This document shows positions 1-8,622 of a DNA stretch of 64,000 nt, in pieces. Source of the DNA: Capillibacterium thermochitinicola (GTDB lineage: Bacteria; Bacillota; UBA4882; UBA10575); contig NZ_JAAKDE010000015.1 in assembly GCF_013664685.1 (NCBI RefSeq), positions 1 through 64,000 on the forward strand, in the 5' to 3' direction. How positions within the stretch are numbered: the first letter of the stretch is position 1; the number at the start of each line of letters is the position of its first letter. A program made the translations under genes and the position numbers. The notes beneath the pieces were generated by a model that made no database searches, was not told where the DNA came from, and saw only the letters and a program-made list of their open reading frames with translations.

Positions 1-2
1 GG

Positions 3-236
3 GGGGAGAAAAAGATCATCTCCGTTTCGACCCTTCATCCCCTCCCCGACTTGACGCTGCCGGGGATTAAGGTCACCAAGCGATTCTCCGCTTACCAGGC
101 CGAATTGGAGCTGGACCCGACTGTATACGAGCTAAACAAGTTCATTGCCCTGGTCAACAAGGCCAGTACCATTCGGGATCTCTCGGTCCAAGAACCCCAG
201 ATTGAAGAGGCCATTAAAGTACTGTATGAAAGGTAA
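3..236 (+). CDS. ABC transporter ATP-binding protein, C-terminal end (partial)
   Basis: The frame is open from the window edge to the stop at 234-236 and gives about 77 residues. The sequence contains VSTLHPLPDL and ends IRDLSVQEPQIEEAIKVLY. A tail of the form DL(S/T)VxEPxIEExIxxLY is typical of ABC-2 type (NatA/YtrB-like) ATP-binding subunits, after the nucleotide-binding domain. The Walker and signature motifs lie outside the window, so the call rests only on this tail. The natural start is not visible; the TTG at 51 is internal. The substrate cannot be inferred. The next gene is convergent. Confidence 0.6.
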   Translation, partial: GEKKIISVSTLHPLPDLTLPGIKVTKRFSAYQAELELDPTVYELNKFIALVNKASTIRDLSVQEPQIEEAIKVLYER

Positions 237-243
237 AAAGCGT

Positions 244-272
244 AAAAAACCCCGGAGTTGTAAAGCCGGGGT
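244..272 (-). terminator. Rho-independent terminator of the leftward HAD/sugar ABC operon
   Basis: ACCCCGG (249-255) pairs with CCGGGGT (266-272) around a 10-nt loop. Read leftward, the stem is followed by six T residues (complement of 244-249). The stem touches the stop codon of the HAD gene. On the plus strand there is no T-tract, so it serves mainly the leftward operon. Confidence 0.75.
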
Positions 273-1174
273 CAGTGGCCTTTCATCTGGTTACGGCAGT
301 AATCATAGAGGAATCCTTGGAAATAAATCACATTCCGGTTTAAGAAACCGGTATCCATTAGGGTGAAATATTCGGGGGAGAGGACCGAGAGCACGATGGG
401 AGTCTCTTTTTCTTCACCGTCTTTCACATAAAAGGTCAGGTGAAACAGGGGTTCAACCCCTTGTTCTAACAAGAGCGCGGTCAAATCGGTACTTTCCTCC
501 ACCTTTTCGGCGAGGGTAAGGCAAGTCAGGAGTTCACTTTTGGCGTCGCCCGTGATCTTCACCATGCTTGCTGAATCAGGCGCAAAGAATTCTTCGGCGC
601 GGAAAAGGTAGATCTCTTCCGCATTTTCCACCATCGTTAAGATGGCTTTTATGCCTAAAGCATCCGCAGCCACTATGTTTTCCAAGGTATCATCGATAAA
701 GACCGTCTCTTGGGGCAAAGCGCCCTCCTGGGCCAGAATATGTTGGAAAAATTGCGCGTCCGGTTTCGAGACCCCGATCCGGTTGGAGGCATAAACCGCA
801 TCGAACCATTGGTAATCTCCGCGGTTTAGTAGATAGTGGAAATGGGATTCCACCGTGTTCGTGCCGCAAACCACGCGCGCTGCCGCTTTTAGTTTTTTGA
901 TCAACTCAACCATTTCCCAGTCCAGTTCCGGAGCGAAATATTTGCCGAAAAGATCTTCCCGAATTTCGCGGCCGTAAGCCGCCGAAAACCGCCGCCAAAA
1001 CTCAGCGATTTCAAGTTTACCGTCGGAAAGAAGGAGTAAATTCGCACCGGCAAGCTGATGAAATCTTTCCCTGGAGATCTGAAGTTCTTCTGCGATCTGG
1101 GGTTCAACATCGTAGTTCCGGAGCACCACGCCGCCCATATCGAAAACATACATTTTTATCTTATTTGCCTTCAT
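272..1174 (-). CDS. HAD-superfamily hydrolase with C-terminal extension
   Basis: A 300-residue putative phosphatase. HAD motif I is FDMGGVV with nucleophile Asp12; the usual second Asp is replaced by Gly, as in the YihX-like subfamily. Motif II is VCGTNT, motif III is the Lys of SKPDA, and motif IV is FIDDTLEN. These cover about residues 8-205. The remaining 95 residues (from about KVEESTDL onward) are not part of the HAD fold and I do not recognise them. It is the last gene of a leftward operon after two sugar permeases, which suggests a sugar-phosphate or intermediate phosphatase role, but the substrate is unknown. The GAGGGG upstream supports the start at 1174; Met8 is an alternative. Confidence 0.8.
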   Translation of the reverse strand: MKANKIKMYVFDMGGVVLRNYDVEPQIAEELQISRERFHQLAGANLLLLSDGKLEIAEFWRRFSAAYGREIREDLFGKYFAPELDWEMVELIKKLKAAARVVCGTNTVESHFHYLLNRGDYQWFDAVYASNRIGVSKPDAQFFQHILAQEGALPQETVFIDDTLENIVAADALGIKAILTMVENAEEIYLFRAEEFFAPDSASMVKITGDAKSELLTCLTLAEKVEESTDLTALLLEQGVEPLFHLTFYVKDGEEKETPIVLSVLSPEYFTLMDTGFLNRNVIYFQGFLYDYCRNQMKGH

Positions 1175-1211
1175 ATTTACCCCTCAAAACTGCTGTTGCT
1201 CTTATAAAAGA

Positions 1212-2063
1212 TTAACCTTTGGCCGAAGCGTAGAGATTGCTGTTGATAAAATACTTTGACATCTTCAAAAAGAGAATGATCATGGGGAGACTGGCGATAA
1301 CCGCAATCGCCATCATGATCCCTTCATCGGTATGGGTTTCGGCCATATATTTCGTAATGTACTGGGGTATAGTTTTCATCGATTCGGTTTGTATGACCAT
1401 CAAAGGCCAGAGGAGGCTGTCCCACTGGGAGCGGAAAGTGAGGACCCCCAGGGTCGTAATGGCCGGACCGCAGTTGGGGAGGACGATGCGGCTGAAAATA
1501 TAAAACTCGCCACTCCCATCAATCCGGGCCGCATCCAGGATCTCGTCGGGGAAAGTCAGTAAAAACTGGCGCATCATAAATACACCAAACGCAGTGGTGA
1601 GAAAAGGCAGAATTAACCCCAGGTAGGTATCTTGAATCCTCATCGCCATTGTTACCATGTAGAGCGGAATCATAATCACTTCGAACGGGATCATCATCGT
1701 TGCCATCATGCTGAGAAAAACGGCGTTCCGGCCTTTAAATTTGAATTTAGCCAGACCGTAACCGGCCATTGCCGATAAGAGGACGGTTGTCACGCTAACG
1801 GAGGTGGCAACGACAAGCGAATTGAAGATATTCCGGATATATAAGAAGGAACCATCGGCACCGCGCAAACCAAACCAGTAGTTTTGCCACCGAAAAGTCT
1901 TGCTGATCCAGGGGTAGGGTAATTTCATAATTTCAGTGGCGGGCATAATTGAGGCAGTAAACATAAATACCAGCGGGATGAGGATGAAGATGGCAAAAAC
2001 GACAAGAAAAATATTGATTAAATAATCACCGAGCCCCTGGGAAGGGGTCTTGTGCTTCCTCAT
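1212..2063 (-). CDS. Carbohydrate ABC transporter permease (MalG/UgpE type)
   Basis: A 283-residue inner-membrane permease of the CUT1 family (binding-protein-dependent transport system inner membrane component). Six hydrophobic segments are visible. The cytoplasmic EAA loop reads EILDAARIDGSGEFYIF followed by RIVLP, which contacts the ATPase. The short N-terminus before the first helix and the C-terminal ASAKG match the MalG-like partner. It lies 48 bases after the MalF-type permease gene and before the HAD gene, all leftward. The binding protein of this operon is truncated, so transport by this system may be lost or may depend on another binding protein. Substrate unknown. Confidence 0.9.
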   Translation of the reverse strand: MRKHKTPSQGLGDYLINIFLVVFAIFILIPLVFMFTASIMPATEIMKLPYPWISKTFRWQNYWFGLRGADGSFLYIRNIFNSLVVATSVSVTTVLLSAMAGYGLAKFKFKGRNAVFLSMMATMMIPFEVIMIPLYMVTMAMRIQDTYLGLILPFLTTAFGVFMMRQFLLTFPDEILDAARIDGSGEFYIFSRIVLPNCGPAITTLGVLTFRSQWDSLLWPLMVIQTESMKTIPQYITKYMAETHTDEGIMMAIAVIASLPMIILFLKMSKYFINSNLYASAKG

Positions 2064-2111
2064 AAAAAACCCTCCTTGTGCTGTAGTGCTTTTATCAGTA
2101 TGGTTTTTGGC

Positions 2112-3068
2112 CTACATATAGGAGATCTCATTTTCCCGGGAGGCTTTGAACTGTAACCAACTGAGGACAAGCATGATAAAGAAGAGAATCACACTCATCG
2201 CGCTCGCGCGGTCGATCCGGAAGTCACGGATCGCCGTGTTGTAAATGTTTAAGGTGATCACATTAATCGGTTTGGTTGGCGCTCCCGAAGTGGTGAAAAG
2301 ATATTGGGTACTAAAGGTTTTTAGGCATTGCAGCATTGCCATTACCGAGACCAAAAGCGTGGTTGGTTTGATCAAGGGAAAAACAATTAACCAGAAATTT
2401 TGCCACTTGTTGGCGCCGTCAATCTCGGCGGCCTCATGGATACTCTTGGGAATATTCCCCATTCCGGCCACAAAAATGATCGTAAAATATCCCACGTACT
2501 TCCAGAAATAAACAATAATGGTGGACAATCGTAACATCACGGGAGTTGCCAGCCATTTATGGTCGACGCCTGGTGTTCCGCCGATGAAGTTGACAAACTG
2601 GTTAGCCAAGCCCCGCGGATCAAAGATCAGGAACCAGATCAAGGCGGCGACCACTGAAGATAACAAGGCTGGCGAATAGAAGACCATCTGTAAAAGAGTC
2701 TGGCATCGCTTTCTGGAAATGATGAAAGCCCCCAGTGCCAAACTGACCACCACCAGCAGCAGGAAAGTGGCAACGGTAAAAATGGCGGTGCTTTTCAGGG
2801 AATTCCAAAAGTCTGGCGAGTTAAACAGATAGACATAATTCCGGAACCAGACAAACTCCGGCGCTTTTAAAGAGAGCAGATTATATCTGGTCAAACTCAA
2901 GTAAAACGAGTTCAAGATGGGATAAAAACTGAAAACGATGAAAAAGAGTAAGGCTGGAGAGACAAAGAACCACCCCCACCTGGCCCTTTTTTCTTCCATA
3001 CTCCTTTTTTTCCGTTTGCTCGGTTCTAAAGAGAGGAGGCTTTTATCCCAGACAATTTGTTCTCTCAT
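2112..3068 (-). CDS. Carbohydrate ABC transporter permease (MalF/UgpA type)
   Basis: A 318-residue CUT1 permease. A basic cytoplasmic N-terminus (EPSKRKKRSMEEKRARW) precedes the first membrane helix (FFVSPALLFFIVFSFYP), with six helices in all. The EAA loop is SIHEAAEIDGANKWQNFW. It pairs with the MalG-type permease downstream. An AGGAGT ribosome site precedes the start. The gap to the truncated binding-protein gene is only 38 bases, so the operon order is binding protein, permease, permease, HAD. No ATPase is encoded nearby, as is usual for Bacillota CUT1 systems that share MsmX. Confidence 0.9.
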   Translation of the reverse strand: MREQIVWDKSLLSLEPSKRKKRSMEEKRARWGWFFVSPALLFFIVFSFYPILNSFYLSLTRYNLLSLKAPEFVWFRNYVYLFNSPDFWNSLKSTAIFTVATFLLLVVVSLALGAFIISRKRCQTLLQMVFYSPALLSSVVAALIWFLIFDPRGLANQFVNFIGGTPGVDHKWLATPVMLRLSTIIVYFWKYVGYFTIIFVAGMGNIPKSIHEAAEIDGANKWQNFWLIVFPLIKPTTLLVSVMAMLQCLKTFSTQYLFTTSGAPTKPINVITLNIYNTAIRDFRIDRASAMSVILFFIMLVLSWLQFKASRENEISYM

Positions 3069-3106
3069 CTTTACTCCTCCTTAAAAGTGTTCCTGGCTTG
3101 TTGCGG

Positions 3107-3682
3107 TTAAAATCCGATTTCGTCCACTTTTCTGTAAGAAACGCCCGTCCCCGTTGGCGGAAATGCCATTTCCTCCCAGGTTTTCGGATAATCCTTCTCC
3201 GGATTTAATCCGGCACTACGGAAAACTCTTTTGTTAATAAAAATACACCAGTTCGTAACCTCCAGGGGTAGTCCGTAGATTTTGCCGTTCATGGTGACCG
3301 GGTCAAAAGTATTGGGGGCGTAGTCTGCCTTTAACTCCTCGAGGTTTCTGTACCCCAAAGCCCTGTAGTCAACGGGGGCAACGCGCTGGTTGACAATATA
3401 ACCATATTCCTGCTCAATCGGAAGGTTAAAGATATCCGGACCACTTCTGGCCGCAAAAGCGGTCAGTACCAAATCCCCCATCTTGCTTGCTTCGTTGACC
3501 ACTCTTTTAATTTCCACATTGGGATGCATCTTGGTGAATTCGGCAATGTACCGCTCTTCGATTCTGGTGCGGTTGTCATCGGTGTGGGTCCAGTAGGTAA
3601 TAACTGTTTTTTGGGCAGAAAAAGCAGTTACAGAAAGGATGAAGAGTAAAATGCTTAAAACCCAAAACAAACCTTTTTTCAT
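3107..3682 (-). pseudogene. Extracellular sugar-binding protein, C-terminally truncated
   Basis: The 191 codons begin with a clear signal peptide (FWVLSILLFILSVTAFSA) and then the start of a family-1 solute-binding fold (VITYWTHTDDNRTRIEERY, GPDIFNLPIEQEYGY, MNGKIYGLPLEVTNWC, YPKTWEEMA). CUT1 binding proteins are normally about 400-440 residues. Here homology stops at KTWEEMA near residue 172 and only 18 unrelated-looking residues follow before the stop. The permease gene starts 38 bases later, so more than 200 codons are missing rather than frameshifted. This looks like an internal deletion; an assembly error is possible. An AAAGGAGG ribosome site supports the start. Confidence 0.75.
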
Positions 3683-4003
3683 TTTTTCAACCTCCTTTTT
3701 TTTGGAGCATTAACACTCCTTAACCATATTGTAACAAGGGATAGTCATTAAACTGTATCACAAAAGCAACAATAATGTAACAATTATCTAATACTGCATT
3801 ATCCTTTTCAGGCCGCAGAAAGTCGTACAAGAACGGATTGGTGCACGCCCGTTCCGGTTAAAAAACAATCTTTTATGGACGGAACATAATAATTTAAAAA
3901 CGGTAGCGGCAGGAGAGGGGGTTATCATGGGGAATGTCAATATAGTGATGGATTAACGTTTTACAACAACGCAGAACAAATAAAAATCAGAGGTGGTGAA
4001 GGA
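3683..4003. other. Divergent intergenic region between sugar ABC operon and GH3 gene
   Basis: This 321-base stretch holds no gene. It must contain the divergent promoters, but no consensus -35/-10 pair is convincing. Two mutually exclusive dyads share one strand: GAACGG (3831-3836) can pair with CCGTTC (3849-3854), or GTTCCG (3851-3856) with CGGAAC (3880-3885). The GH3 ribosome site is AGAGGTGG near 3990. The shared region suggests that the GH3 enzyme and the sugar transporter are co-regulated, which is inference. Confidence 0.4.
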
Positions 4004-5845
4004 ATGAGAAGGCATAGTTGGGTTGTGCTTTCATGTTTACTGCTGGTTCTGCTCATCAACGGCGTTATCGGGATAACGGGTGCGGAAGTTCCGGTCTATA
4101 AGGATGCGTCAGCCCCCATTGACTTGCGGGTGGAGGACCTGTTATCCCGGATGACCCTTGCCGAGAAGATTGGCCAGATGACCCAGGCGGAGCGGGGGGC
4201 GATTACACCGCAAGAGGTGCGCCGGTATTTTATCGGCTCGGTGTTGAGCGGCGGCGGCTCGGCGCCATCGCCGAATACCGCGGAAAACTGGGCGCAGATG
4301 TACGATGGCTTCCAAAAGGCGGCCATGAGCACCCGTTTGGGTATCCCTATTCTTTACGGGACGGATGCCGTCCATGGCCATAACAACTTATGGGGGGCCA
4401 CGATCTTTCCGCATAATATCGGTTTGGGGGCGACCCGGGATCCGGAGCTTTTAGAGAGGATCGGCCGGATTACGGCCTTGGAAACGAAAGCCACCGGGGC
4501 GAATTGGACGTTCAGCCCTTGTGTGGCCGTTGCCCGGGATGTCCGCTGGGGCCGGACCTACGAAAGTTTTGGGGAGACCCCTGAACTCCAGCGTTTACTG
4601 GTTGGTTCCTACATCAAAGGCTTACAGGGCCCCAACGCCGAGATGGGCGGGGAATATCTGGTGGCCACCGCCAAACATTTTCTGGGGGATGGCGGCGCGA
4701 CCTGGGGGACGGGTGGTGCCGGGTATAAGATTGACCGCGGCAATGTGGCCGTCAGCGAAGAAGAGTTAAGAGCCATCCACCTTCCCGGGTATCTGGAAGC
4801 GATCAAGGCGGGCGTCGGTACCATCATGGTGGCTTTCAACAGTTACCAGGGGATGAAGATGCACGAGCACAAGTACTTAATCACCGATGTTCTCAAGAAC
4901 GAATTGGGGTTTGACGGTTTTGTCATCACCGACTGGGAAGGAATCAGGGAGATTCCCGCGCCCAATTACTATCAAAAAGTGGTCCGGGCGGTCAACGCGG
5001 GGATTGACATGTTTATGGAGCCCAACGGCTGGCGGGATTTCATTACCAACTTGGAAAAAGCCGTGCGAAACGGGGATGTGAGTGAAGAGCGGATTGATGA
5101 TGCGGTCCGCCGCATCTTGCGGGTTAAGTTTAAAGCGGGCCTCTTTGACGCGCCTTATGCCAACCGGGATCTTTTGGCCCAGAAGCTCATCGGGTGTGAA
5201 GCCCACCGGGCGGTGGCCAGGGAAGCGGTCCGCAAATCTTTGGTTCTGCTCAAAAACGAGAACAATCTTCTGCCGCTGGCCAAAGAGAGCCGGATCTACA
5301 TCGCCGGTTCGAATGCGGATGATCTGGGGAACCAGTGTGGGGGTTGGACCATCACCTGGCAGGGGAAGAGCGGTCCGATCACCATCGGCACGACCATCCG
5401 GGAAGGAATTGAAGCGGCACTGAAAGAACCGGGTCGCCTCGTTTCCAACTTGGACGAGGCGGATGTGGCCGTGGTCGTGGTCGGCGAAAAACCCTATGCG
5501 GAAGGGGTCGGCGATAACGGGAAATTAACTTTGGGCGCTCCCGACCTCATGGTGCTCAATCAGGTCAAAGCGGCGGGTGTTCCCGTGGTTGTGATTATCG
5601 TGTCGGGCCGGCCTTTAATGATTACGCATCTTCTAAAAGATTGGGATGCCTTGGTGGCGGCGTGGCTACCGGGCACCGAGGGACAGGGCGTTGCCGATGT
5701 GCTCTTCGGTGACTACAATTTTACGGGGAAATTACCGGTGACGTGGCCGAAAGATCTGGACCGGTACCCGCTGAATTATGGTGATGCCGATTATGATCCT
5801 TTATTTAGTTACGGGTATGGTTTAGCCATGGATTTGAAAAAGTAG
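4004..5845 (+). CDS. Secreted glycoside hydrolase family 3 (beta-glucosidase type)
   Basis: A 613-residue exo-acting glycosidase, likely removing terminal beta-linked glucose from oligosaccharides. A signal peptide (LSCLLLVLLINGVIGITGA) directs export. The N-terminal (alpha/beta)8 domain (about 35-390) contains the GH3 signature GFVITDWEG with catalytic nucleophile Asp310, plus GTDAVHGHNN and KHFLGDGG. The C-terminal alpha/beta sandwich (about 400-610) includes VGEKPYAEG (493-501) and GDNGKLTL, the region that supplies the acid/base and substrate contacts in ExoI-like enzymes. There is no fibronectin III domain; length and motifs resemble plant ExoI-like exo-beta-glucanases. It is divergent from the sugar ABC operon and ends at a strong terminator. 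The exact linkage preference cannot be read from the sequence. Confidence 0.93.
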   Translation: MRRHSWVVLSCLLLVLLINGVIGITGAEVPVYKDASAPIDLRVEDLLSRMTLAEKIGQMTQAERGAITPQEVRRYFIGSVLSGGGSAPSPNTAENWAQMYDGFQKAAMSTRLGIPILYGTDAVHGHNNLWGATIFPHNIGLGATRDPELLERIGRITALETKATGANWTFSPCVAVARDVRWGRTYESFGETPELQRLLVGSYIKGLQGPNAEMGGEYLVATAKHFLGDGGATWGTGGAGYKIDRGNVAVSEEELRAIHLPGYLEAIKAGVGTIMVAFNSYQGMKMHEHKYLITDVLKNELGFDGFVITDWEGIREIPAPNYYQKVVRAVNAGIDMFMEPNGWRDFITNLEKAVRNGDVSEERIDDAVRRILRVKFKAGLFDAPYANRDLLAQKLIGCEAHRAVAREAVRKSLVLLKNENNLLPLAKESRIYIAGSNADDLGNQCGGWTITWQGKSGPITIGTTIREGIEAALKEPGRLVSNLDEADVAVVVVGEKPYAEGVGDNGKLTLGAPDLMVLNQVKAAGVPVVVIIVSGRPLMITHLLKDWDALVAAWLPGTEGQGVADVLFGDYNFTGKLPVTWPKDLDRYPLNYGDADYDPLFSYGYGLAMDLKK

Positions 5846-5912
5846 GCGAGCGGCTTTTCCGGTCGTTTTTGATAAGAAATACGCAACTGAACAGGTCGGT
5901 TTTCAGGAGATG

Positions 5913-5944
5913 AAAAAAAGATCCGCAAAAGCGGATCTTTTTTT
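5913..5944. terminator. Strong terminator after GH3 gene
   Basis: A perfect 14-bp stem: AAAAAAAGATCCGC (5913-5926) pairs with GCGGATCTTTTTTT (5931-5944) around an AAAA loop. The A and T tracts make it able to act in both directions, but only the GH3 gene ends into it. Confidence 0.93.
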
Positions 5945-6048
5945 AGAACAATCCGTAGTTTAGCTGGGAGAATGTAAAAATAATGTTTTGAACAAAAATT
6001 TTCTCAAAAAAAGAGGAATCAGGTAAAAGGGGTAGAAATATACTTATG

Positions 6049-6168
6049 AAACCGGTTTAGATTTAATATAATTTGAACCGATCGCTAACATCCCGAAAAC
6101 TTTGCTTATGTCCCAAACAGAGCGGGCTGGAGCAGAACAACTTTACAAAATATTCATGAAACCAGTTC
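6049..6168 (+). promoter_or_regulatory. Two LacI-type operator-like sites before the lacI-family gene
   Basis: ATGAAACCGGTTTA (6046-6059), with the perfect palindrome AAACCGGTTT at 6049-6058, recurs as ATGAAACCAGTTCA (6156-6169), about 110 bases downstream and just before the regulator gene. The AAACCGGTTT-type core with central CG is typical of LacI-family operators. Two sites at this spacing could allow looping and autoregulation. The surrounding 338-base intergenic (5846-6184) otherwise holds only the GH3 terminator and an AT-rich promoter-like stretch. Confidence 0.55.
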
Positions 6169-6184
6169 AATAAAGGGGATTAAA

Positions 6185-7177
6185 ATGGCGACCATTAACG
6201 AAGTGGCGAAGTTGGCGGGGGTTTCCAAGGCCACGGTGTCGCGGGTGCTCAATAACCGCCCGGTTAGTTCGGAGACCCATGCCAAGGTGATGAAGGCAAT
6301 CCGCGAATTGAAATACCAACCAAATGCGCAAGCCCGGGGGTTGTCTTTACGACAGGTGAAGATCATTGGCCTCATCGCACCGGATTTGCGGGGGGGCTTT
6401 TACGGACCGATTATTTTGGGGATTGAAGAGGTTCTCCAGAAGAATGATTTCAACTTGATCGTGTCGCGGGCCCAGTCCAAAGAGTACCGACTGGCCAAAA
6501 TGCTTAAAGAAAAGAAAGTCGACGGGTTAATCATTGCGACCCCCCGTCGTATTGGGGAAAAAGGGATTCTCGCTTTGAAGAAGGATAATTTTCCGGTTGT
6601 GGTGATCGATGGCAATGTCGGCGAACAGGTAAGTTCGGTGGAGGTCGACAGCCGCCAAGGGGCCTATCAGGCAACGGAGCATCTGATCAAGCTGGGGCAC
6701 ACCAGAATCGGTGTGATCTCCAGTCCGTACAGCTTTAAGGAGAGTCGCGATCGTCTACGGGGTTATCAAGACGCGTTGAAACAGTATGGTTTAACCTATG
6801 ACCACGCTCTGGTTCGGGAAGGGAATTACTCGATGGCCAGCGGCGAGCGGGAGATTGAGCAGTTATTGGTGTTGGAACCACGGCCGACGGCAATTGTCGC
6901 TTTCAACGATGAAATGGCGATCGGGGCGATCCACGGCCTCTTTAAAAAAGGATTTTCTGTACCAAGGGACATGGCGGTGATTGGGTTTGACGATTCGGAG
7001 ATCGCCCAAACCTTCTACCCGCCCCTAACTACGGTACGTCAACCAATCAAGGAGATGGGGGCTGTTGCCGCCCGCAAAATGCTGGCGATTCTTTCCGGAG
7101 AGGAAACAGCAGTCACCCATGTCATCCTCCAGACTTCTTTGGTAGTTAGGGCGTCCTGCGGTGCGGGTTTGCAGTGA
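6185..7177 (+). CDS. LacI-family transcriptional regulator
   Basis: A 330-residue repressor. The N-terminal helix-turn-helix (TINEVAKLAGVSKATVSRVL) and hinge (YQPNAQARGLS) occupy residues 1-60. The rest is a periplasmic-binding-protein-like effector domain (IGLIAPDLRGGFYGPI, HTRIGVISSP, VIGFDDSEIA, LTTVRQP). It lies directly upstream of and in the same direction as a sugar ABC operon, which is its most likely target, with a sugar as inducer. Two similar operator-like sites precede it. The effector cannot be deduced. Confidence 0.93.
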   Translation: MATINEVAKLAGVSKATVSRVLNNRPVSSETHAKVMKAIRELKYQPNAQARGLSLRQVKIIGLIAPDLRGGFYGPIILGIEEVLQKNDFNLIVSRAQSKEYRLAKMLKEKKVDGLIIATPRRIGEKGILALKKDNFPVVVIDGNVGEQVSSVEVDSRQGAYQATEHLIKLGHTRIGVISSPYSFKESRDRLRGYQDALKQYGLTYDHALVREGNYSMASGEREIEQLLVLEPRPTAIVAFNDEMAIGAIHGLFKKGFSVPRDMAVIGFDDSEIAQTFYPPLTTVRQPIKEMGAVAARKMLAILSGEETAVTHVILQTSLVVRASCGAGLQ

Positions 7178-7277
7178 TAGATAAAGGAGGTGGCGTGCAG
7201 CTAGAAAAGGTCTTCACTTCTGAGAAGGACGGAAGAATCTTTTTACCAATGATCATTAATCAAGGAGGGTTTCTTCA

Positions 7278-8549
7278 ATGCGTAAACTAGGTTTGGTGTT
7301 GTTGGTCCTGTTGTTGGTCGGTTCGGTTTGCCTGGAAGCGGCACCGAAAACCAAGATCGTCGTTGGCTGCTACCCGGCTCTGGACGAGGCTTATGCGGCG
7401 GTTCTGCCCGAGTTTTACAAAAAGTATCCCAACATTGAAGTCGAGATCAAATCGTTGGGGTTTGACGACCACCACAGCACACTGGTCACCGCTTTGGCCG
7501 CCGGTCAGGGTGCACCCGATGTCGCGGCTGTTGAAATTGCCTATGTGGCCCAGTTTGTCACCGAGGGCGGTTTGGTTGACCTGTTGAAACCGCCTTACAA
7601 CGCCGGCCGGTATCGTCATGGGATTGCCCCTTACACCTGGGCGCAGGGTTCCTCGGATGACGGACGGTTGATTGCGATGCCGGCGGACATTGCTCCGGGT
7701 TGCGCTTTCTACCGCCGGGATGTCTTTGAGGCCAACGGAATTAAGATTGAAGATATCAAGACCATGGAAGACCTGTATCAGGCCGGTCTGAAAATCTCCA
7801 AGGACCTGGACGGCGACGGGAAAAACGACACCTGGCTCGTCTCCGACGCGGGTAATATTGCCTGGATGATCATTCGTTCTTCACCGGAGTTGTACTTTGA
7901 CAAAAACGGTAACTGTGTGGTTGATAGCGAGCGTTTCCGCCTGGCGTTCGAGTGGGCGAAAAAATTCCAGGATGCCGGTATCGCAGCTGGAATCGGTGCC
8001 TGGTCTAATGAATGGTATGTTGCTTTCCAAACCGGGACGGTTGCTTATGAGCCCTGCGGCGCTTGGTTGGGCGGCCACCTGAAGAACTGGATGGCACCGG
8101 ACACCGCCGGTAAATGGGGCGTTGCCGAGTGGCCGGCGCTGAAGGCCGGTGAACCGCGGATGGCCGGTTACTGGGGCGGTACCTTCCTGGCGATTCCGGA
8201 ACAGAGCAAAAACAAGGAGGCGGCCTGGGCCTTTATCGAGTTCATCTGCACCAACACCGATGTGCAAGTGAAGAACTTCGAGACCGCCGATTGCTTCCCC
8301 GCCTGGATGGAAGCTTGGAACCACAAGATTTTCGAAGAAAAGATGGACTTCTTCGCCGGCCAGCAAGCCCGTCTCCTCTGGATCGATATTGCCAAACGCG
8401 TTCCGGAAGTCATCACCAACAAGTTTGACAGTGTAGCCAACGCAGCGGTTTCCGCCGAACTGAGTGCGGTGCTCAATGAAGGTAAAGCTGTGGATCGTGC
8501 GCTCCGCGACGCAAAAACCCAGATTGAACGGAGAACAAGAAGACGCTAG
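7278..8549 (+). CDS. Extracellular sugar-binding protein (ABC transporter)
   Basis: A 423-residue family-1 solute-binding protein. A signal peptide (LGLVLLVLLLVGSVCLEA) is followed by the binding fold (VVGCYPALDEAYAAVLPEF, FDDHHSTLVTALAAGQGAPDVAAVE, GRLIAMPADIAPGCAFYRRD). The Cys in GSVCLE does not sit in a canonical lipobox, so cleavage by signal peptidase I after CLEA seems more likely than lipidation. GGAGGG precedes the start. It is followed by a stable hairpin and then two permease genes, a standard CUT1 arrangement with the binding protein first. The sugar is unknown; LacI control upstream supports a carbohydrate. Confidence 0.92.
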   Translation: MRKLGLVLLVLLLVGSVCLEAAPKTKIVVGCYPALDEAYAAVLPEFYKKYPNIEVEIKSLGFDDHHSTLVTALAAGQGAPDVAAVEIAYVAQFVTEGGLVDLLKPPYNAGRYRHGIAPYTWAQGSSDDGRLIAMPADIAPGCAFYRRDVFEANGIKIEDIKTMEDLYQAGLKISKDLDGDGKNDTWLVSDAGNIAWMIIRSSPELYFDKNGNCVVDSERFRLAFEWAKKFQDAGIAAGIGAWSNEWYVAFQTGTVAYEPCGAWLGGHLKNWMAPDTAGKWGVAEWPALKAGEPRMAGYWGGTFLAIPEQSKNKEAAWAFIEFICTNTDVQVKNFETADCFPAWMEAWNHKIFEEKMDFFAGQQARLLWIDIAKRVPEVITNKFDSVANAAVSAELSAVLNEGKAVDRALRDAKTQIERRTRRR

Positions 8550-8560
8550 GAACGACAAAG

Positions 8561-8590
8561 GGAGGAAGGGAGGGCGTACTCCCTTCCTCC
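8561..8590 (+). promoter_or_regulatory. Intercistronic hairpin between binding-protein and permease genes
   Basis: GGAGGAAGGGAG (8561-8572) pairs perfectly with CTCCCTTCCTCC (8579-8590) around a 6-nt loop, with no T-tract after it. Such hairpins commonly protect the upstream message from 3' exonucleases or allow partial termination, giving more binding protein than permease. Confidence 0.7.
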
Positions 8591-8622
8591 TCGCTACTCC
8601 ATTAAAGAAAAGAGGGTTTTTC

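Noticed and set aside
6185-7177. LacI-family gene as the regulator of the starch locus
   Set aside because: The sites before it (AAACCGGTTT type) differ from the GCAAACGTTAGC-type starch sites, and it heads another sugar operon. It is not excluded, but not supported.
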